Source: Halovibrio salipaludis
GTDB taxonomy: Bacteria; Pseudomonadota; Gammaproteobacteria; Pseudomonadales; Oleiphilaceae
DNA: 64,000 nucleotides
Assembly (NCBI RefSeq): GCF_002286965.1
Contig: NZ_NSKD01000002.1
Coordinates: 575,557 to 639,556, forward strand
Direction of reading: 5' to 3'
Shown one piece after another: positions 35,472 through 44,655 of the stretch. How positions within the stretch are numbered: position 1 is the first letter of the stretch; each line of letters opens with the position of its first letter. The position numbers were made by a program, and so were the translations under genes. The notes beneath the pieces were generated by a model that ran no database searches, was not told the origin of the DNA, and saw nothing but the letters and a program-made list of their open reading frames with translations.

Positions 35472-37658
35472 TTATTGGCCTATGGACGACACAATCGTGA
35501 CCTGCTTGTTCTCCGGTATCTCCTGGTAGGAAAGAACGTGCAGCCGTTCCACCCCGTACCGGACAAACCTTGCCAGCACCGGCCGCAGGGGAGCCGATAC
35601 CAGCAGGATGGCGGGCTTGCCGACCGCCTCCTGTTTCTGGGCCGCATCCGAGAGTGAGCGCTGGAGCTTCTCGACCATGTTGGGCTCCAGGATCATGCCG
35701 ATGTCATCGGCCGTGCCGGATTGCTGACCCTGCTGTACAGACTTAAGCAACATCTGTTCCAGTTGCGGATCCAGCGTGATCACCGGCACCTCGTTTTCAT
35801 TGCCAACCAGCTTCTGCACGATCATGCGCTTGAGCGACTTGCGCGCCGCCGTGGTCAGAACGCTCGGGTCCTGACTGCGTGGCTGAACATTGACGATGGC
35901 CTCGGCGATACTGCGCATATCCCGGATTGGCACCTCCTCCAGCAGCAGGTTCTGCAGCACCTTGAGCAGCAGGCTGATGGAGACGGTGTTGGGCACCAGT
36001 TCCTCGGCCAGCTTCGGAGAAGCCTTCTCGAGCTGATCCAGCCACTTCTGGACCTCTTCGTGGCCCAGCAGCTCATGGGCATGCTCCTGCAGCACCTGGT
36101 TCAGGTGGGTTGCGACCACGGTGGAAGCATCCACAACGGTGTAACCAAGCGTCTGCGCCTGATCGCGCTGGGCGGGCTCAATCCAGGTGGCGTCCAGGCC
36201 GAACGCCGGATCCTTGCCGGCAATCCCCTCGACCTTGCCGAACACCTGGCCGGGGTCGATGGCCAGCTCCCGGTCCGGGTGGATCTCGGCCTCCGCCAGC
36301 GTCACACCCATCAGGGTGATGCGATAGACATTGGGCATCAGATCCAGGTTGTCGCGGATGTGCACCGAGGGCATGAGAAAGCCCAGATCCTGGGAAAGCT
36401 TCTTGCGCACGCCCTTGATCCGCGCCAGCAGCTGACCACCCTGGTTCTTGTCCACCAGCGGAATCAGCCGGTAGCCCACCTCAAGGCCAACAATGTCCAC
36501 GCTGACCACATCCTCCCAGGCCAGCTCCTTGGTTTCCCCGGTTCCACCACCGGGCAGTGCCTGCTGCTGGTCCTCGGTGATGGTCCGCTGCTGGGCGCCG
36601 CCACCCTCGCCGCCGGCGGCCTGACGGGCCACCGGCGCGGCGCCGGCACCTTCCTCAACAACCTGCTGGCCGCGTTTCCAGATGAACCAGGCGACAGCCA
36701 CCGCCATGCCCCCCAGGCCCATGAACGCCACCGTGGGCATGCCCGGGATCAGACTGAGCCCAATCAGGATGCCGCCGGCAATGCCGATGGCATTCGGAGA
36801 GGAGAACATCTGCTCGACGACCTGGGAGCTCATCTCCTGGGACTTGCCCACCCGCGTCACGATGATGGCGGCAGCGGCGGAGAGCAGCAGCGAGGGAATC
36901 TGGGCGACCAGGCCGTCACCAATGGTCAGCAGCGCGTAGTTCTCAACCGCCTGACCGAAAACCAGCCCGTGCTGGAACATGCCGATGCTGACGCCACCGA
37001 CGATGTTGATGAACAGGATCAGAAGACCGGCAATGGCGTCGCCACGCACAAACTTGGACGCGCCGTCCATGGAACCGTAGAAATCCGCCTCACCGGCCAC
37101 CTCGGCCCGGCGGTCCCGGGCTTCGTCCTGGCTGATCAGGCCGGCGTTGAGGTCGGCGTCGATGGCCATCTGTTTGCCGGGCATGGCGTCCAGGGTGAAG
37201 CGGGCGCTGACCTCGGAGACCCGGCCGGCGCCCTTGGTCACCACAATGAAGTTGATGATCATCAGGATGGCGAACACCACCAGGCCCACGGCGTAGTTGC
37301 CGCCGATCAGCACTTCACCGAAGGATTCGATGACCTTGCCCGCGGCTGCACCGCCCTCGTGCCCGTGCAGCAGCACGATCCGGGTGGAGGCCACGTTCAG
37401 CGCCAGCCGCAGCAGTGTGGCGACCAGCAGCACCGTTGGGAAGGCCGCGAAATCCATGGGCCGCATGGCGTAGATCGCCACCAGGATGATCACCAGCGAC
37501 AGGGCGATATTGAAGGTGAAGGCCACGTCCAGCAGGAAGACCGGAATGGGCAGGGTCATCATGCCCAGAAGCACCATGAGCATGAACGGGATCGCGACGT
37601 TCCCGTCCAGAATGCCCTTCAGGCCCCTGAGTTGGTCGATTGCCACCGCCCGATCCAT
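35472..37658 (-). CDS. flhA: Flagellar export gate protein FlhA
   Basis: Central ring of the flagellar type III export gate; couples proton flow to export and docks substrate-chaperone complexes. 728 residues. The first 340 hold about eight membrane helices (NVAIPFMLMVLLGMMTLPIPVF, FNIALSLVIILVAIY) and the FHIPEP signature region (RVSEVSARFTLDAMPGKQMAIDADL). The C-terminal part is the cytosolic ring domain. It is some 20-35 residues longer than usual owing to a Gly/Ala/Gln-rich linker (about 345-385). A sigma54-like site lies 82 bases upstream. Confidence 0.97.
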   Translation of the reverse strand: MDRAVAIDQLRGLKGILDGNVAIPFMLMVLLGMMTLPIPVFLLDVAFTFNIALSLVIILVAIYAMRPMDFAAFPTVLLVATLLRLALNVASTRIVLLHGHEGGAAAGKVIESFGEVLIGGNYAVGLVVFAILMIINFIVVTKGAGRVSEVSARFTLDAMPGKQMAIDADLNAGLISQDEARDRRAEVAGEADFYGSMDGASKFVRGDAIAGLLILFINIVGGVSIGMFQHGLVFGQAVENYALLTIGDGLVAQIPSLLLSAAAAIIVTRVGKSQEMSSQVVEQMFSSPNAIGIAGGILIGLSLIPGMPTVAFMGLGGMAVAVAWFIWKRGQQVVEEGAGAAPVARQAAGGEGGGAQQRTITEDQQQALPGGGTGETKELAWEDVVSVDIVGLEVGYRLIPLVDKNQGGQLLARIKGVRKKLSQDLGFLMPSVHIRDNLDLMPNVYRITLMGVTLAEAEIHPDRELAIDPGQVFGKVEGIAGKDPAFGLDATWIEPAQRDQAQTLGYTVVDASTVVATHLNQVLQEHAHELLGHEEVQKWLDQLEKASPKLAEELVPNTVSISLLLKVLQNLLLEEVPIRDMRSIAEAIVNVQPRSQDPSVLTTAARKSLKRMIVQKLVGNENEVPVITLDPQLEQMLLKSVQQGQQSGTADDIGMILEPNMVEKLQRSLSDAAQKQEAVGKPAILLVSAPLRPVLARFVRYGVERLHVLSYQEIPENKQVTIVSSIGQ

Positions 37659-37739
37659 GACCGTCCGGTACCTCCAAGCACTGATGAATGATCAGGGCGC
37701 CGTTTTTCTGGCGCCAAACCGGGTTACAGAATGGTTAGT

Positions 37740-37754
37740 GCAAGCGCCATACCA
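37740..37754 (-). promoter_or_regulatory. Possible sigma54 promoter of flhA
   Basis: Read on the minus strand: TGGTATGGCGCTTGC. GG and GC stand at the right spacing for -24/-12, TTGC is perfect, but the fourth base of TGGC is T. It is 82 bases before the flhA ATG, just after the flhB stop. Confidence 0.5.
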
Positions 37755-37760
37755 CATCGG

Positions 37761-38900
37761 TCATTCATCGCGTTTGAGGTCATCGGGAATCGGCAGTTTC
37801 GGCATGACCGGTTTCTTACCACCATTGCGACGGTACTGGCGGAGCTGGAAGAGGTAGGCCAGAACCTGGGCCACGGCCATGTAGAGGCCTTCGGGAATGT
37901 TATCGCCAATCTCCGTATTGTGGTAAACGGCCCGCGCCAGCGGCGGTGTGCGCAGCACATCCACCCGGTGTTCCCGCGCGATCTCCATGATCTTGGTGGC
38001 GATCTCGTCCGCCCCCTTGGCCACGACCACTGGCGCCGCCATGCTCTTGCCGTCGTACTTCAGGGCCACGGCGTAGTGTTCCGGGTTGGTGATCACCACG
38101 TCCGCGCTCGGCACATCCTCCATCATGCGCCGCTGGGTCATCTCCTGCTGCAGCTGGCGGACCTTCTGCTTGACCTCGGGTTTGCCCTCGGTCTCCTTGA
38201 ATTCGTCCTTCACCTCCTGTTTGGACATGCGCATCTTCTTCTGGTGGTCGTGGATCTGGAAGGGCACGTCAATCACGGCGATGATGATGGTCGAGCAGGA
38301 CAGCAGAAAGAAGCTCCATGCCAGCGTCCAGAGCGTGTGCTCGGTGGCGCGGTTCGGGGATTCGCTGGAGATGGCGAGCAGGTCCTCCGTGCGGAGGTCC
38401 AGGATCGCCACGGCAATGAGAATCACCAGCGAGACCTTGGCCACACTCTTGCCCAGCTCCACCAGGGAGCGGATGCCGAACATCCGCCCCAGCCCCTTGA
38501 TCGGGCTCATGCGGCTGAGCTGCGGCGCCACCGCCTTGCCGGAGAGAAGAAAGCCACTGAGCATGATCGGGCCCAGAAAGGCGGCAACGCCCAGGGCGAG
38601 GAGCAGCGGCGTGAGTGCGACCGCGGCGGTGGTGGCGGACTGCCCCAGGTGCTGGAGCATCTGGGAGGTGTCAAAAATCTGACCCCGCTCCAGCGCGAAA
38701 TTGAACTCGAACATCTGCTTGAGTTCCCCGCCGATGGCACCACCGAACAGCAGCAGCCCGGTGGCCCCGGCCATCAGAACCAGTGCGGTGCCCAGGTCCT
38801 TGGACTGGGGAACCTGCCCTTCTTCCCGGGCTTTCTCAAGCCGCCTGGGCGTCGGGTCTTCCGTTTTTTCCTGGCTGTCGTCGCCACCACCTTCCGCCAT
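37761..38900 (-). CDS. flhB: Flagellar export switch protein FlhB
   Basis: Four-helix membrane protein of the export gate; its cytosolic tail switches export from rod/hook to filament proteins after cutting itself. 379 residues. The cleavage site is NPEH (VVITNPEHYAVALKYDG) instead of the usual NPTH; Asn and Pro, between which the cut occurs, are kept. The N-terminus is GGDDSQEKTEDPTPRRLEKAREEGQ, the family hallmark. It ends the fliLMNOPQR-flhB series, 15 bases after fliR. Confidence 0.97.
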   Translation of the reverse strand: MAEGGGDDSQEKTEDPTPRRLEKAREEGQVPQSKDLGTALVLMAGATGLLLFGGAIGGELKQMFEFNFALERGQIFDTSQMLQHLGQSATTAAVALTPLLLALGVAAFLGPIMLSGFLLSGKAVAPQLSRMSPIKGLGRMFGIRSLVELGKSVAKVSLVILIAVAILDLRTEDLLAISSESPNRATEHTLWTLAWSFFLLSCSTIIIAVIDVPFQIHDHQKKMRMSKQEVKDEFKETEGKPEVKQKVRQLQQEMTQRRMMEDVPSADVVITNPEHYAVALKYDGKSMAAPVVVAKGADEIATKIMEIAREHRVDVLRTPPLARAVYHNTEIGDNIPEGLYMAVAQVLAYLFQLRQYRRNGGKKPVMPKLPIPDDLKRDE

Positions 38901-38915
38901 GGCGTGCCCTCCGGA

Positions 38916-39695
38916 TCAGGTCTGCTGCATCTCACGCAGGAAGATGAATGTCTCGCGGCTGAATTCCTGGAAATGCGGGGCCAGATCCCGCACCAGGACC
39001 CAGTTGGCAAAGAGCCCGAACAGCAGCGCGATCGGGAAGCCGATGGCGAAGATGTTCATCTGGGGTGCCGCACGTGTCATCACGCCGAACGAGATATAGA
39101 CGATCAGCACTGCTGCCATCGCCGGCAGTGCCAGCAGCATGGCGCTGGCGAACAGCCAGGTCATGCGATGGGCGAGCTGGCGGAAGGACTCGATGGCCAG
39201 GCCGTCCGTTGCGATGGGTATGGTGTTGAAACTCTCGACCAGCACATCAAACAGCACCAGGTGCCCGTTCATCGCCAGGAAAAGCAGTGTGATGCCGTTG
39301 AGATAGAACTGGGAGAGCACCGGCACGTTCACGCCATTGGCGGGGTCCACCATGGAAGCGAACCCCAAACCCATCTGCATCGCGATCATCTGGCCCGCGA
39401 CCACAAACAGCTGAAACAGCATGTAGACCGCAAACCCCATGGCGCTGCCGATCAGCACCTGCTGGATCGAGATCACCGCCATTTCCGGAGAAATGGAATC
39501 AAGGACCGGTACGTCCCCCAGCATGGGCATCACCAGAATGGTCATGACGATCGCGAGCCCGACCCGGATGCGGGCGGTGACCAGCTGGGTCCCGAAGATG
39601 GGGATCACCATCAGGAAGCTTCCAATGCGGAACAGCGGCCAGAGAAACTGCCCCAGCCACTGCCCGATTGCATCCGGTCCCAGTTCTATCGGCAT
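38916..39695 (-). CDS. fliR: Flagellar export gate protein FliR
   Basis: Inner-membrane part of the FliPQR export channel. 259 residues with six or so hydrophobic segments, for example FLWPLFRIGSFLMVIPIFG and LLALPAMAAVLIVYISFGVMT, and the family loop MGLGFASMVDPANGVNVPVLSQFY. Normal length. The start is only four bases after the fliQ stop. Confidence 0.96.
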   Translation of the reverse strand: MPIELGPDAIGQWLGQFLWPLFRIGSFLMVIPIFGTQLVTARIRVGLAIVMTILVMPMLGDVPVLDSISPEMAVISIQQVLIGSAMGFAVYMLFQLFVVAGQMIAMQMGLGFASMVDPANGVNVPVLSQFYLNGITLLFLAMNGHLVLFDVLVESFNTIPIATDGLAIESFRQLAHRMTWLFASAMLLALPAMAAVLIVYISFGVMTRAAPQMNIFAIGFPIALLFGLFANWVLVRDLAPHFQEFSRETFIFLREMQQT

Positions 39696-39699
39696 GGCC

Positions 39700-39969
39700 C
39701 TACCCGATCATGTTCGGAATGTTCTTGATCAACTCATTGGTGTGATCAAGTAACAGGGTCAGCAGCCAGGGCCCCCACACGATCAGCACCAGCAGGGTCA
39801 CGATCAGCCGCGGCAGGAAACTCAGGGTCTGCTCGTTGATCTGGGTCGCGGCCTGGAAGGTGGACACGACCAGCCCCACCAGCAGGCCGGGGCCAATAAT
39901 GGCCAGTGCCATGGTCACGATCAGCCAGAGGGCATCCCGCATCAGTTCTATAACCAGTTCCGGTGTCAT
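39700..39969 (-). CDS. fliQ: Flagellar export gate protein FliQ
   Basis: Small two-helix subunit (89 residues) of the export channel: ALWLIVTMALAIIGPGLLVGLVVSTFQAATQINEQTLSF is the family signature in two parts, followed by PRLIVTLLVLIVWGPWLLTLL. Between fliP and fliR in the standard order. Confidence 0.96.
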   Translation of the reverse strand: MTPELVIELMRDALWLIVTMALAIIGPGLLVGLVVSTFQAATQINEQTLSFLPRLIVTLLVLIVWGPWLLTLLLDHTNELIKNIPNMIG

Positions 39970-39982
39970 CAGCGCCTCCCCT

Positions 39983-40735
39983 CTATAGCCCGTAGCTGGC
40001 CGCCAGCGTGCCCATCACCATGGCCCACCCGTCCACCAGCACGAACAGCATGATCTTGAACGGCAGCGAAATGATGATCGGCGAGAGCATCATCATGCCC
40101 ATGGCCATGAGCACGCTCGCGACCACCATGTCGATGATCAGGAAGGGAATGAACAGCATGAACCCGATCTGGAACGCGGTCTTGAGCTCACTGGTCACGA
40201 AGGCCGGCATCAGGATCCAGAAGGAGACGTCCTCGGGCCCTTCGTAGCTGTCCTCCTCCCCCGCGATCCGGACGAACATATTCAGGTCCGTCTTCCGGGT
40301 CTGGCCGATCATGAACTCACGGAAGGGCTGGCTGGCGCTCTCAACCGCCTCGATCGCGGCCATGTCCCCACTGAGATAGGGCTGCAGCGCCTCCTGATTG
40401 GCGCGCTCGAAAACCGGCGACATGATGAAGATCGAGAGAAAGAGCGCGAGCCCGATCAGGATCTGGTTGGAGGGGGTCTGCTGGAGCCCGATGGCCTGGC
40501 GCAGAATGGCGAAGGTGACAATGATGCGGGTGAACGACGTCATCATCATCAGCGCCGCCGGCAGAAAGCTCAGCGCCGTCATCAGCGCCACGATCTGCAG
40601 GGTTACGGAGTACTGCTGTTCGCCGTCCTCGGTGGTGGTGAGCGAGAGCGCCGGGATGCCCTCAGGCGCGGCCTGAGCCAGTAAGGGGGCGAACAGCAGC
40701 AGTGCCCCCGTTATCCAGGCGTACCTCGATGTCAT
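39983..40735 (-). CDS. fliP: Flagellar export gate protein FliP
   Basis: Main channel subunit of the FliPQR complex. 250 residues: a cleaved signal peptide ([22 protein letters not shown]) typical of FliP, four membrane helices, and the signatures [22 protein letters not shown] and [36 protein letters not shown]. Normal length. 11 bases after fliO. Confidence 0.97.
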   Translation of the reverse strand: MTSRYAWITGALLLFAPLLAQAAPEGIPALSLTTTEDGEQQYSVTLQIVALMTALSFLPAALMMMTSFTRIIVTFAILRQAIGLQQTPSNQILIGLALFLSIFIMSPVFERANQEALQPYLSGDMAAIEAVESASQPFREFMIGQTRKTDLNMFVRIAGEEDSYEGPEDVSFWILMPAFVTSELKTAFQIGFMLFIPFLIIDMVVASVLMAMGMMMLSPIIISLPFKIMLFVLVDGWAMVMGTLAASYGL

Positions 40736-40746
40736 GGATGATCCCC

Positions 40747-41214
40747 CTACACGTCATTGGAACCTCCCGTTGCGCCGCGCCCCATCACCTGCTGGAGCTT
40801 ACGGGCGAAGTCACCACTGGCCGCGGATTGCGACCCGGTGACAACGGGTTCATCAAAGACATGCAGGGTTCGTACCGATTGTGGCGTAATGCCTATAAGT
40901 ATCTGTTTATCGCCAACTTCAACAAGCGCCACACGCTCTTTCTGGCCGACGGACAGGACCGCGACCACCTTCAGCGCCTGAGTATTGACGCCGCCCAGCC
41001 CCTGGACGCGACGGGCGATCCAGCCGCTGAAGAGAATGAACGCAAGCACCACGATCAACCCGGCCCCCAGGGTGAGCGCGGTGGTCATGGTGTCCGGCGT
41101 GCTGGCGCCGATGCCACCACCGTTCTCCTGCTGGGCCTCCTGGGCCGAAACCAGCAGTGGCATCAGACCAGGCGGCACCAGTGCCCAGCGACCGGGAACA
41201 GGGATGCCCTTCAT
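40747..41214 (-). CDS. fliO: Flagellar protein FliO
   Basis: Assembly factor for the FliP ring. 155 residues: a hydrophobic N-terminal part ([15 protein letters not shown]) that may act as a signal, one strong membrane helix ([20 protein letters not shown]), and the FliO core ([30 protein letters not shown]). The ATG overlaps the fliN stop (ATGA). Confidence 0.93.
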   Translation of the reverse strand: MKGIPVPGRWALVPPGLMPLLVSAQEAQQENGGGIGASTPDTMTTALTLGAGLIVVLAFILFSGWIARRVQGLGGVNTQALKVVAVLSVGQKERVALVEVGDKQILIGITPQSVRTLHVFDEPVVTGSQSAASGDFARKLQQVMGRGATGGSNDV

Positions 41215-41732
41215 TTGGACAGCTTGCGGATGCGTTCGGAGGGGCTGATCACATCCGTGAGGCGGATACCGAACTTCTCGTTCACCATCACCACCTCACC
41301 ATGGGCGATCAGCATGCCGTTGACCAGCACATCCAACGGCTCCCCGGCCAGCCGGTCCAGCTCGATCACCGAGCCCTGGTTGAGCTGGAGAAGATTTCGG
41401 ATCGGGATGCTGGTATTACCCACTTCCATGGAGATGGTCACCGGAATATCCAGGATCACATCCAGATCCGGGTGCTGCTCCCCACCGGGCTCGGGTTCAT
41501 GGGTAAAGTCCTGCATGGGCGCCTGACGCACATCCTCTCCGCGGCCACTGGCACCGCCCTCGTCACTGCCACCGGCTTCCGCCATGGCGGCCGCCCACTC
41601 ATCGCCCCGGTCATCCTCACCGCCTGCGGCCTCGCCTTCACCGGCGTCACCCATGGCCTGCTCCCATTCGGCGGCGAGCTTCTCATCCTCGGTCATTTCC
41701 TCGCCGTTGCCGTTGTGTTCGTCTTCAGCCAT
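41211..41732 (-). CDS. fliN: Flagellar motor switch protein FliN
   Basis: C-ring subunit that helps bind CheY-P and export substrates. 173 residues. The first 95 are acidic, rich in Gly and Glu, and probably disordered (EMTEDEKLAAEWEQAMGDAG). The C-terminal SpoA domain is complete (ILDIPVTISMEVGNTSIPIRNLLQL; GEPLDVLVNGMLIAHGEVVMVNEKFGIRLTDVI). The N-terminal part is longer than the 137 residues of E. coli FliN, as in pseudomonads. Starts eight bases inside fliM. Confidence 0.96.
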   Translation of the reverse strand: MAEDEHNGNGEEMTEDEKLAAEWEQAMGDAGEGEAAGGEDDRGDEWAAAMAEAGGSDEGGASGRGEDVRQAPMQDFTHEPEPGGEQHPDLDVILDIPVTISMEVGNTSIPIRNLLQLNQGSVIELDRLAGEPLDVLVNGMLIAHGEVVMVNEKFGIRLTDVISPSERIRKLSK

Positions 41733-42723
41733 TGTCCTGAACCTTCAGCTTGTTGGTGGTCTCGGGCCGTTTGATCTGTTCCGTGACCCGCAGCGCCAAA
41801 TTGCCGTCACGGGTGCCCAGATTCCCCTTGTAGATGGGAATACCGTTGGCGGTCATAGTGGCGTCCTCGGGCATGTCGATGGGGATGATATCCCCCGCCT
41901 CGAACTGCGCGACCTCACGCAGGGAAATCTGGCGCTCGGCCACGGTCACGTTCACCGGCACCTCGACTTCCTTGATGTCCTCCTGCAGGGCGTTGACCCA
42001 GCGTTCATCAACCTCGTCCACATCACTCTGAACGCCGGCGTCCAGAAGCTCACGAATGGGCTCGACCATTGAATACGGAATGGCGATATCCATCTCGCCA
42101 CCGCCGCCATCCAGCTCGATCTGGAAGGTGCTGACAATCACCACCTCACTGGGGCTGACGATGTTCGCCATGGAGGGGTTCACCTCCGACGACAGGTACT
42201 CGAAGTCCACCTTGAACACCGCGCTCCAGGCTTCCTTCATGTCCTGGAATACCTGCTCCAGCACCATCTGCACAATGCGTGTCTCGGTGGGCGTGAACTC
42301 CCTGCCCTCGATCTTGGCGTGGCGCCCTTCACCGCCGAAGAAGTTGTCCACCAGCTTGAACACCAGTTTGGCGTCCATGATGTAGAGCGCCGTCCCGCGC
42401 AGGGGGCGCATCTTGACCAGGTTGAGGCTCGTGGGCACGAACAGGGTGTGGATGTATTCCCCGAACTTCATGATCTGGATGCCGGCGGCCGCCACATCCG
42501 CATTGCGCCGCAGAAGATTGAACAGACTGATCCGGGTGTAGCGCGCAAACCGTTCGTTGATCATCTCCAGGGTCGGCATGCGACCGCGGACGATGCGGTC
42601 CTGGGTCGCCAGATCAAAGGTCTTGGCTTCCCCCGTATCCTCTTCGTCATCGGTGTCCACGTCGCCGTCGTCAACACCGTGGAGCAGCGCGTCGATTTCA
42701 TCCTGCGACAGCAGATCCTGCAT
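41725..42723 (-). CDS. fliM: Flagellar motor switch protein FliM
   Basis: C-ring protein that receives CheY-P. 332 residues: the N-terminal CheY-binding peptide LLSQDEIDALLHGV, an acidic linker, the CheC-like middle domain (LEMINERFARYTRISLFNLLRRN; PLRGTALYIMDAKLVFKLVDNFFGG), and the C-terminal SpoA domain (VPVNVTVAERQISLREVAQFEAGD). All parts are of normal length. 33 bases after fliL. Confidence 0.97.
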   Translation of the reverse strand: MQDLLSQDEIDALLHGVDDGDVDTDDEEDTGEAKTFDLATQDRIVRGRMPTLEMINERFARYTRISLFNLLRRNADVAAAGIQIMKFGEYIHTLFVPTSLNLVKMRPLRGTALYIMDAKLVFKLVDNFFGGEGRHAKIEGREFTPTETRIVQMVLEQVFQDMKEAWSAVFKVDFEYLSSEVNPSMANIVSPSEVVIVSTFQIELDGGGGEMDIAIPYSMVEPIRELLDAGVQSDVDEVDERWVNALQEDIKEVEVPVNVTVAERQISLREVAQFEAGDIIPIDMPEDATMTANGIPIYKGNLGTRDGNLALRVTEQIKRPETTNKLKVQDNG

Positions 42724-42756
42724 GATTATTCCCCAGCCCGGGTCCGTATCCCCGGG

Positions 42757-43230
42757 TCACTGCATGACAAAGTTGGTGAACAGTACCCGCTCGATCGAGG
42801 ACGCGTTCTCAGCCTCAAGCACCCCGTTCACGGCATCGCGCATATCCTCGAGCAGTGCCTGCTTGCCCTCGCGGGTCCGGAGCTGTTCGAAGGACTGCTC
42901 CTGCAGCAGCCCCCTGAGCCGGCTGCGTACGGTCGCGCGATGGCGTTCAAGCGCGTCCGATACATCCTCCCCACGCATGACAAACGCCAGGTGCAGCTGC
43001 AGATAACGCTGCTGATTCCCGCTGACCGACACCACCAGCGGATCCTCAAGCTCAAAATAGCTGGCCGGCGTATGGACTTCTTCCTGCTCCTGCTCACCGT
43101 TGGCGCCCCCGAAGCTGGATTCACCCAGAAACCAGAGGGTACCGGCTACCGACACACCAACCGCCAGAATCACAGCCAGAACTGCGATGATAATGGTTTT
43201 GAGCTTGCCGCCTTTACCGTTCCCGGCCAT
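42757..43230 (-). CDS. fliL: Flagellar basal body protein FliL
   Basis: Inner-membrane protein around the stator units that supports torque. 157 residues: basic start, one anchor (IIIAVLAVILAVGVSVAGTLWFL), a periplasmic linker, and the stomatin-like FliL domain (YFELEDPLVVSVSGNQQRYLQLHLAFVM; VRSRLRGLLQEQSFEQLRTREGKQALLEDM; VLFTNFVMQ at the end). First gene of the fliLMNOPQR-flhB operon. A near-perfect sigma54 element stands 40 bases upstream. Confidence 0.95.
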   Translation of the reverse strand: MAGNGKGGKLKTIIIAVLAVILAVGVSVAGTLWFLGESSFGGANGEQEQEEVHTPASYFELEDPLVVSVSGNQQRYLQLHLAFVMRGEDVSDALERHRATVRSRLRGLLQEQSFEQLRTREGKQALLEDMRDAVNGVLEAENASSIERVLFTNFVMQ

Positions 43231-43269
43231 GCCGTAATCCCGTCGCTCAGTGACAGCTGCCCAGGGGCA

Positions 43270-43284
43270 GCAATTCGTGTGCCA
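43270..43284 (-). promoter_or_regulatory. Sigma54 promoter of the fliL operon
   Basis: Read on the minus strand: TGGCACACGAATTGC, a near-perfect match to TGGCACG-N4-TTGC. It is 40 bases before the fliL ATG, in the 95-base gap after fliK. Confidence 0.85.
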
Positions 43285-43325
43285 TCAATATAGTTGACCG
43301 GGTCGGGTCAGGGCCAGCCCCGGTC

Positions 43326-44570
43326 TCACGCATAGGTATCAATGCCGTCGTCGAGGGTGATGGTGGACTCACCGGTGACAACATTCTCATCCGTGCCGCT
43401 GGCCGGACCGGAGCCGTCGCCCTCACCGGACTCCCTTTCCGTGGCTTCTTCACCGTCACCCCCTGCGGCCTCGCCGGAGACATCAAAGTCGGCCAGATTA
43501 AGCCCTTCCTGTTCAAGCATGTCCCGGAGCCGGCTGCTGTTGAGTTCCAGCATCTCCCGTACCTGGGCGTTCTGGGCATTGACGGTCACCTGGGCCTGAT
43601 CGTTCTGGACCGAGACCCGGACCTCGATCGGCCCCATGTCCGGCGGATTCAGCTGGATATCCGCGGACTGGATGCTGCGCCCGGCCAGCCAGGCGATTTT
43701 GCCGGCAACCTGCTCACTCCACTGCTTCTGGTTCTGCACCGGGGTTTCCACGGTTGTGGTGTATTGCCGCAGGGTGGCATCACGGGCCGCCTCGGCACGG
43801 GTAAAGGTCTGCTGGGTCAGCCCCGCCGTCTCACTGCCGCGGCTCCCTGACTCCTGGCCACCACTGTTCTCCACGGCCACCAGGCGCAGCCCCTCAAAAC
43901 GCAGATCGGTGCTGCCGGACTCAGGGCCCTGCGTATTCTGGCCGTTCAGTGCCATGCCGGACAGCAGGTTCTGCAGGAAATTGCTGGTGCTGTTGCGGGG
44001 ACTGCCATCACCGGAGCCGGGTGCACCGGTCCCCTGCCCCAGGAGCTCACCCAGCGGCAACCCATTGCCTCCCCCATTGCCCGGAGCATTGCCCCCGCCT
44101 TTGGCCTGGTTACCGCCCTGCAGACCATTGACCCCGGCCAGCGCCGCCAGAATGCCCTGCTGCTCGCCGCTGGTCAGATTCTCAAGCTGTTGCAGCCAAT
44201 CCGCCTCCCCCCCGGAATCGGGGCTGACGTCCAGTTCGCCCGAGAACAGCGCCTGCAGCGCTTCCAGGCCACTGCCCTCCTGATTCTCCAGAAGGCTCGA
44301 CAGCTTCTCCAGGGGAATCCCTTCCCCTTCGCGGCCCTCAAGTGCCAGGCGCAGGTCGCCACCGTCGCCCCTGACAATACGGCCCACAACATTGCCTTCC
44401 GCGTTGCGCAGCACGTCGCCGGGCTTCAGGCCCTCACTGCCGCCGCTGCCCATGAGGTCACGGTGGAGTTCGCCGAAGGCGGATGCGTCAGCACCCTTGC
44501 CATCGGCACCATTACCGGAGCGGCCGGAAACGGACGCGGTCTCGGGGGAGAGAATATCGGGCATTTGCAT
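43326..44570 (-). CDS. fliK: Flagellar hook-length control protein FliK
   Basis: Secreted ruler that measures hook length and signals FlhB to change substrate class. 414 residues. The long N-terminal part is low in order and rich in Gly, Asn, Gln and Leu (NAPGNGGGNGLPLGELLGQG). The C-terminal Flg_hook domain is clear (AGRSIQSADIQLNPPDMGPI, EVRVSVQNDQAQVTVNAQN, VREMLELNSSRLRDMLEQEGL), followed by an acidic tail. It is preceded by its own sigma54 element. A second FliK-like protein is coded at 21582. Confidence 0.93.
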   Translation of the reverse strand: MQMPDILSPETASVSGRSGNGADGKGADASAFGELHRDLMGSGGSEGLKPGDVLRNAEGNVVGRIVRGDGGDLRLALEGREGEGIPLEKLSSLLENQEGSGLEALQALFSGELDVSPDSGGEADWLQQLENLTSGEQQGILAALAGVNGLQGGNQAKGGGNAPGNGGGNGLPLGELLGQGTGAPGSGDGSPRNSTSNFLQNLLSGMALNGQNTQGPESGSTDLRFEGLRLVAVENSGGQESGSRGSETAGLTQQTFTRAEAARDATLRQYTTTVETPVQNQKQWSEQVAGKIAWLAGRSIQSADIQLNPPDMGPIEVRVSVQNDQAQVTVNAQNAQVREMLELNSSRLRDMLEQEGLNLADFDVSGEAAGGDGEEATERESGEGDGSGPASGTDENVVTGESTITLDDGIDTYA

Positions 44571-44621
44571 GGCAGAACCTTGCCTCCTGAATGGATCAGT
44601 TCAAGACTTAACGCCATGCAA

Positions 44622-44636
44622 GCAATTTGGAGGCCA
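44622..44636 (-). promoter_or_regulatory. Sigma54 promoter of fliK
   Basis: Read on the minus strand: TGGCCTCCAAATTGC. TGGC and TTGC are perfect at the right spacing. It lies in the 85-base gap after hptB, 52 bases before the fliK ATG. Confidence 0.75.
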
Positions 44637-44655
44637 GATTGGAAATGCGGGGGTA

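Noticed and set aside
35721..37691. Long plus-strand open frame (656 codons) opposite flhA, and a similar one at 37731-39728 opposite flhB/fliR
   Set aside because: Antisense shadows rich in His, Gln and Arg, typical of reversed membrane-protein codons in GC-rich DNA; the minus-strand genes are well-known families.
37695..37714. Hairpin GGCGCC...GGCGCC between flhB and flhA, considered as a terminator
   Set aside because: The T-rich part (GTTTTTCT) is in the loop on the plus strand, and no T tract follows the stem on the minus strand, where transcription runs.
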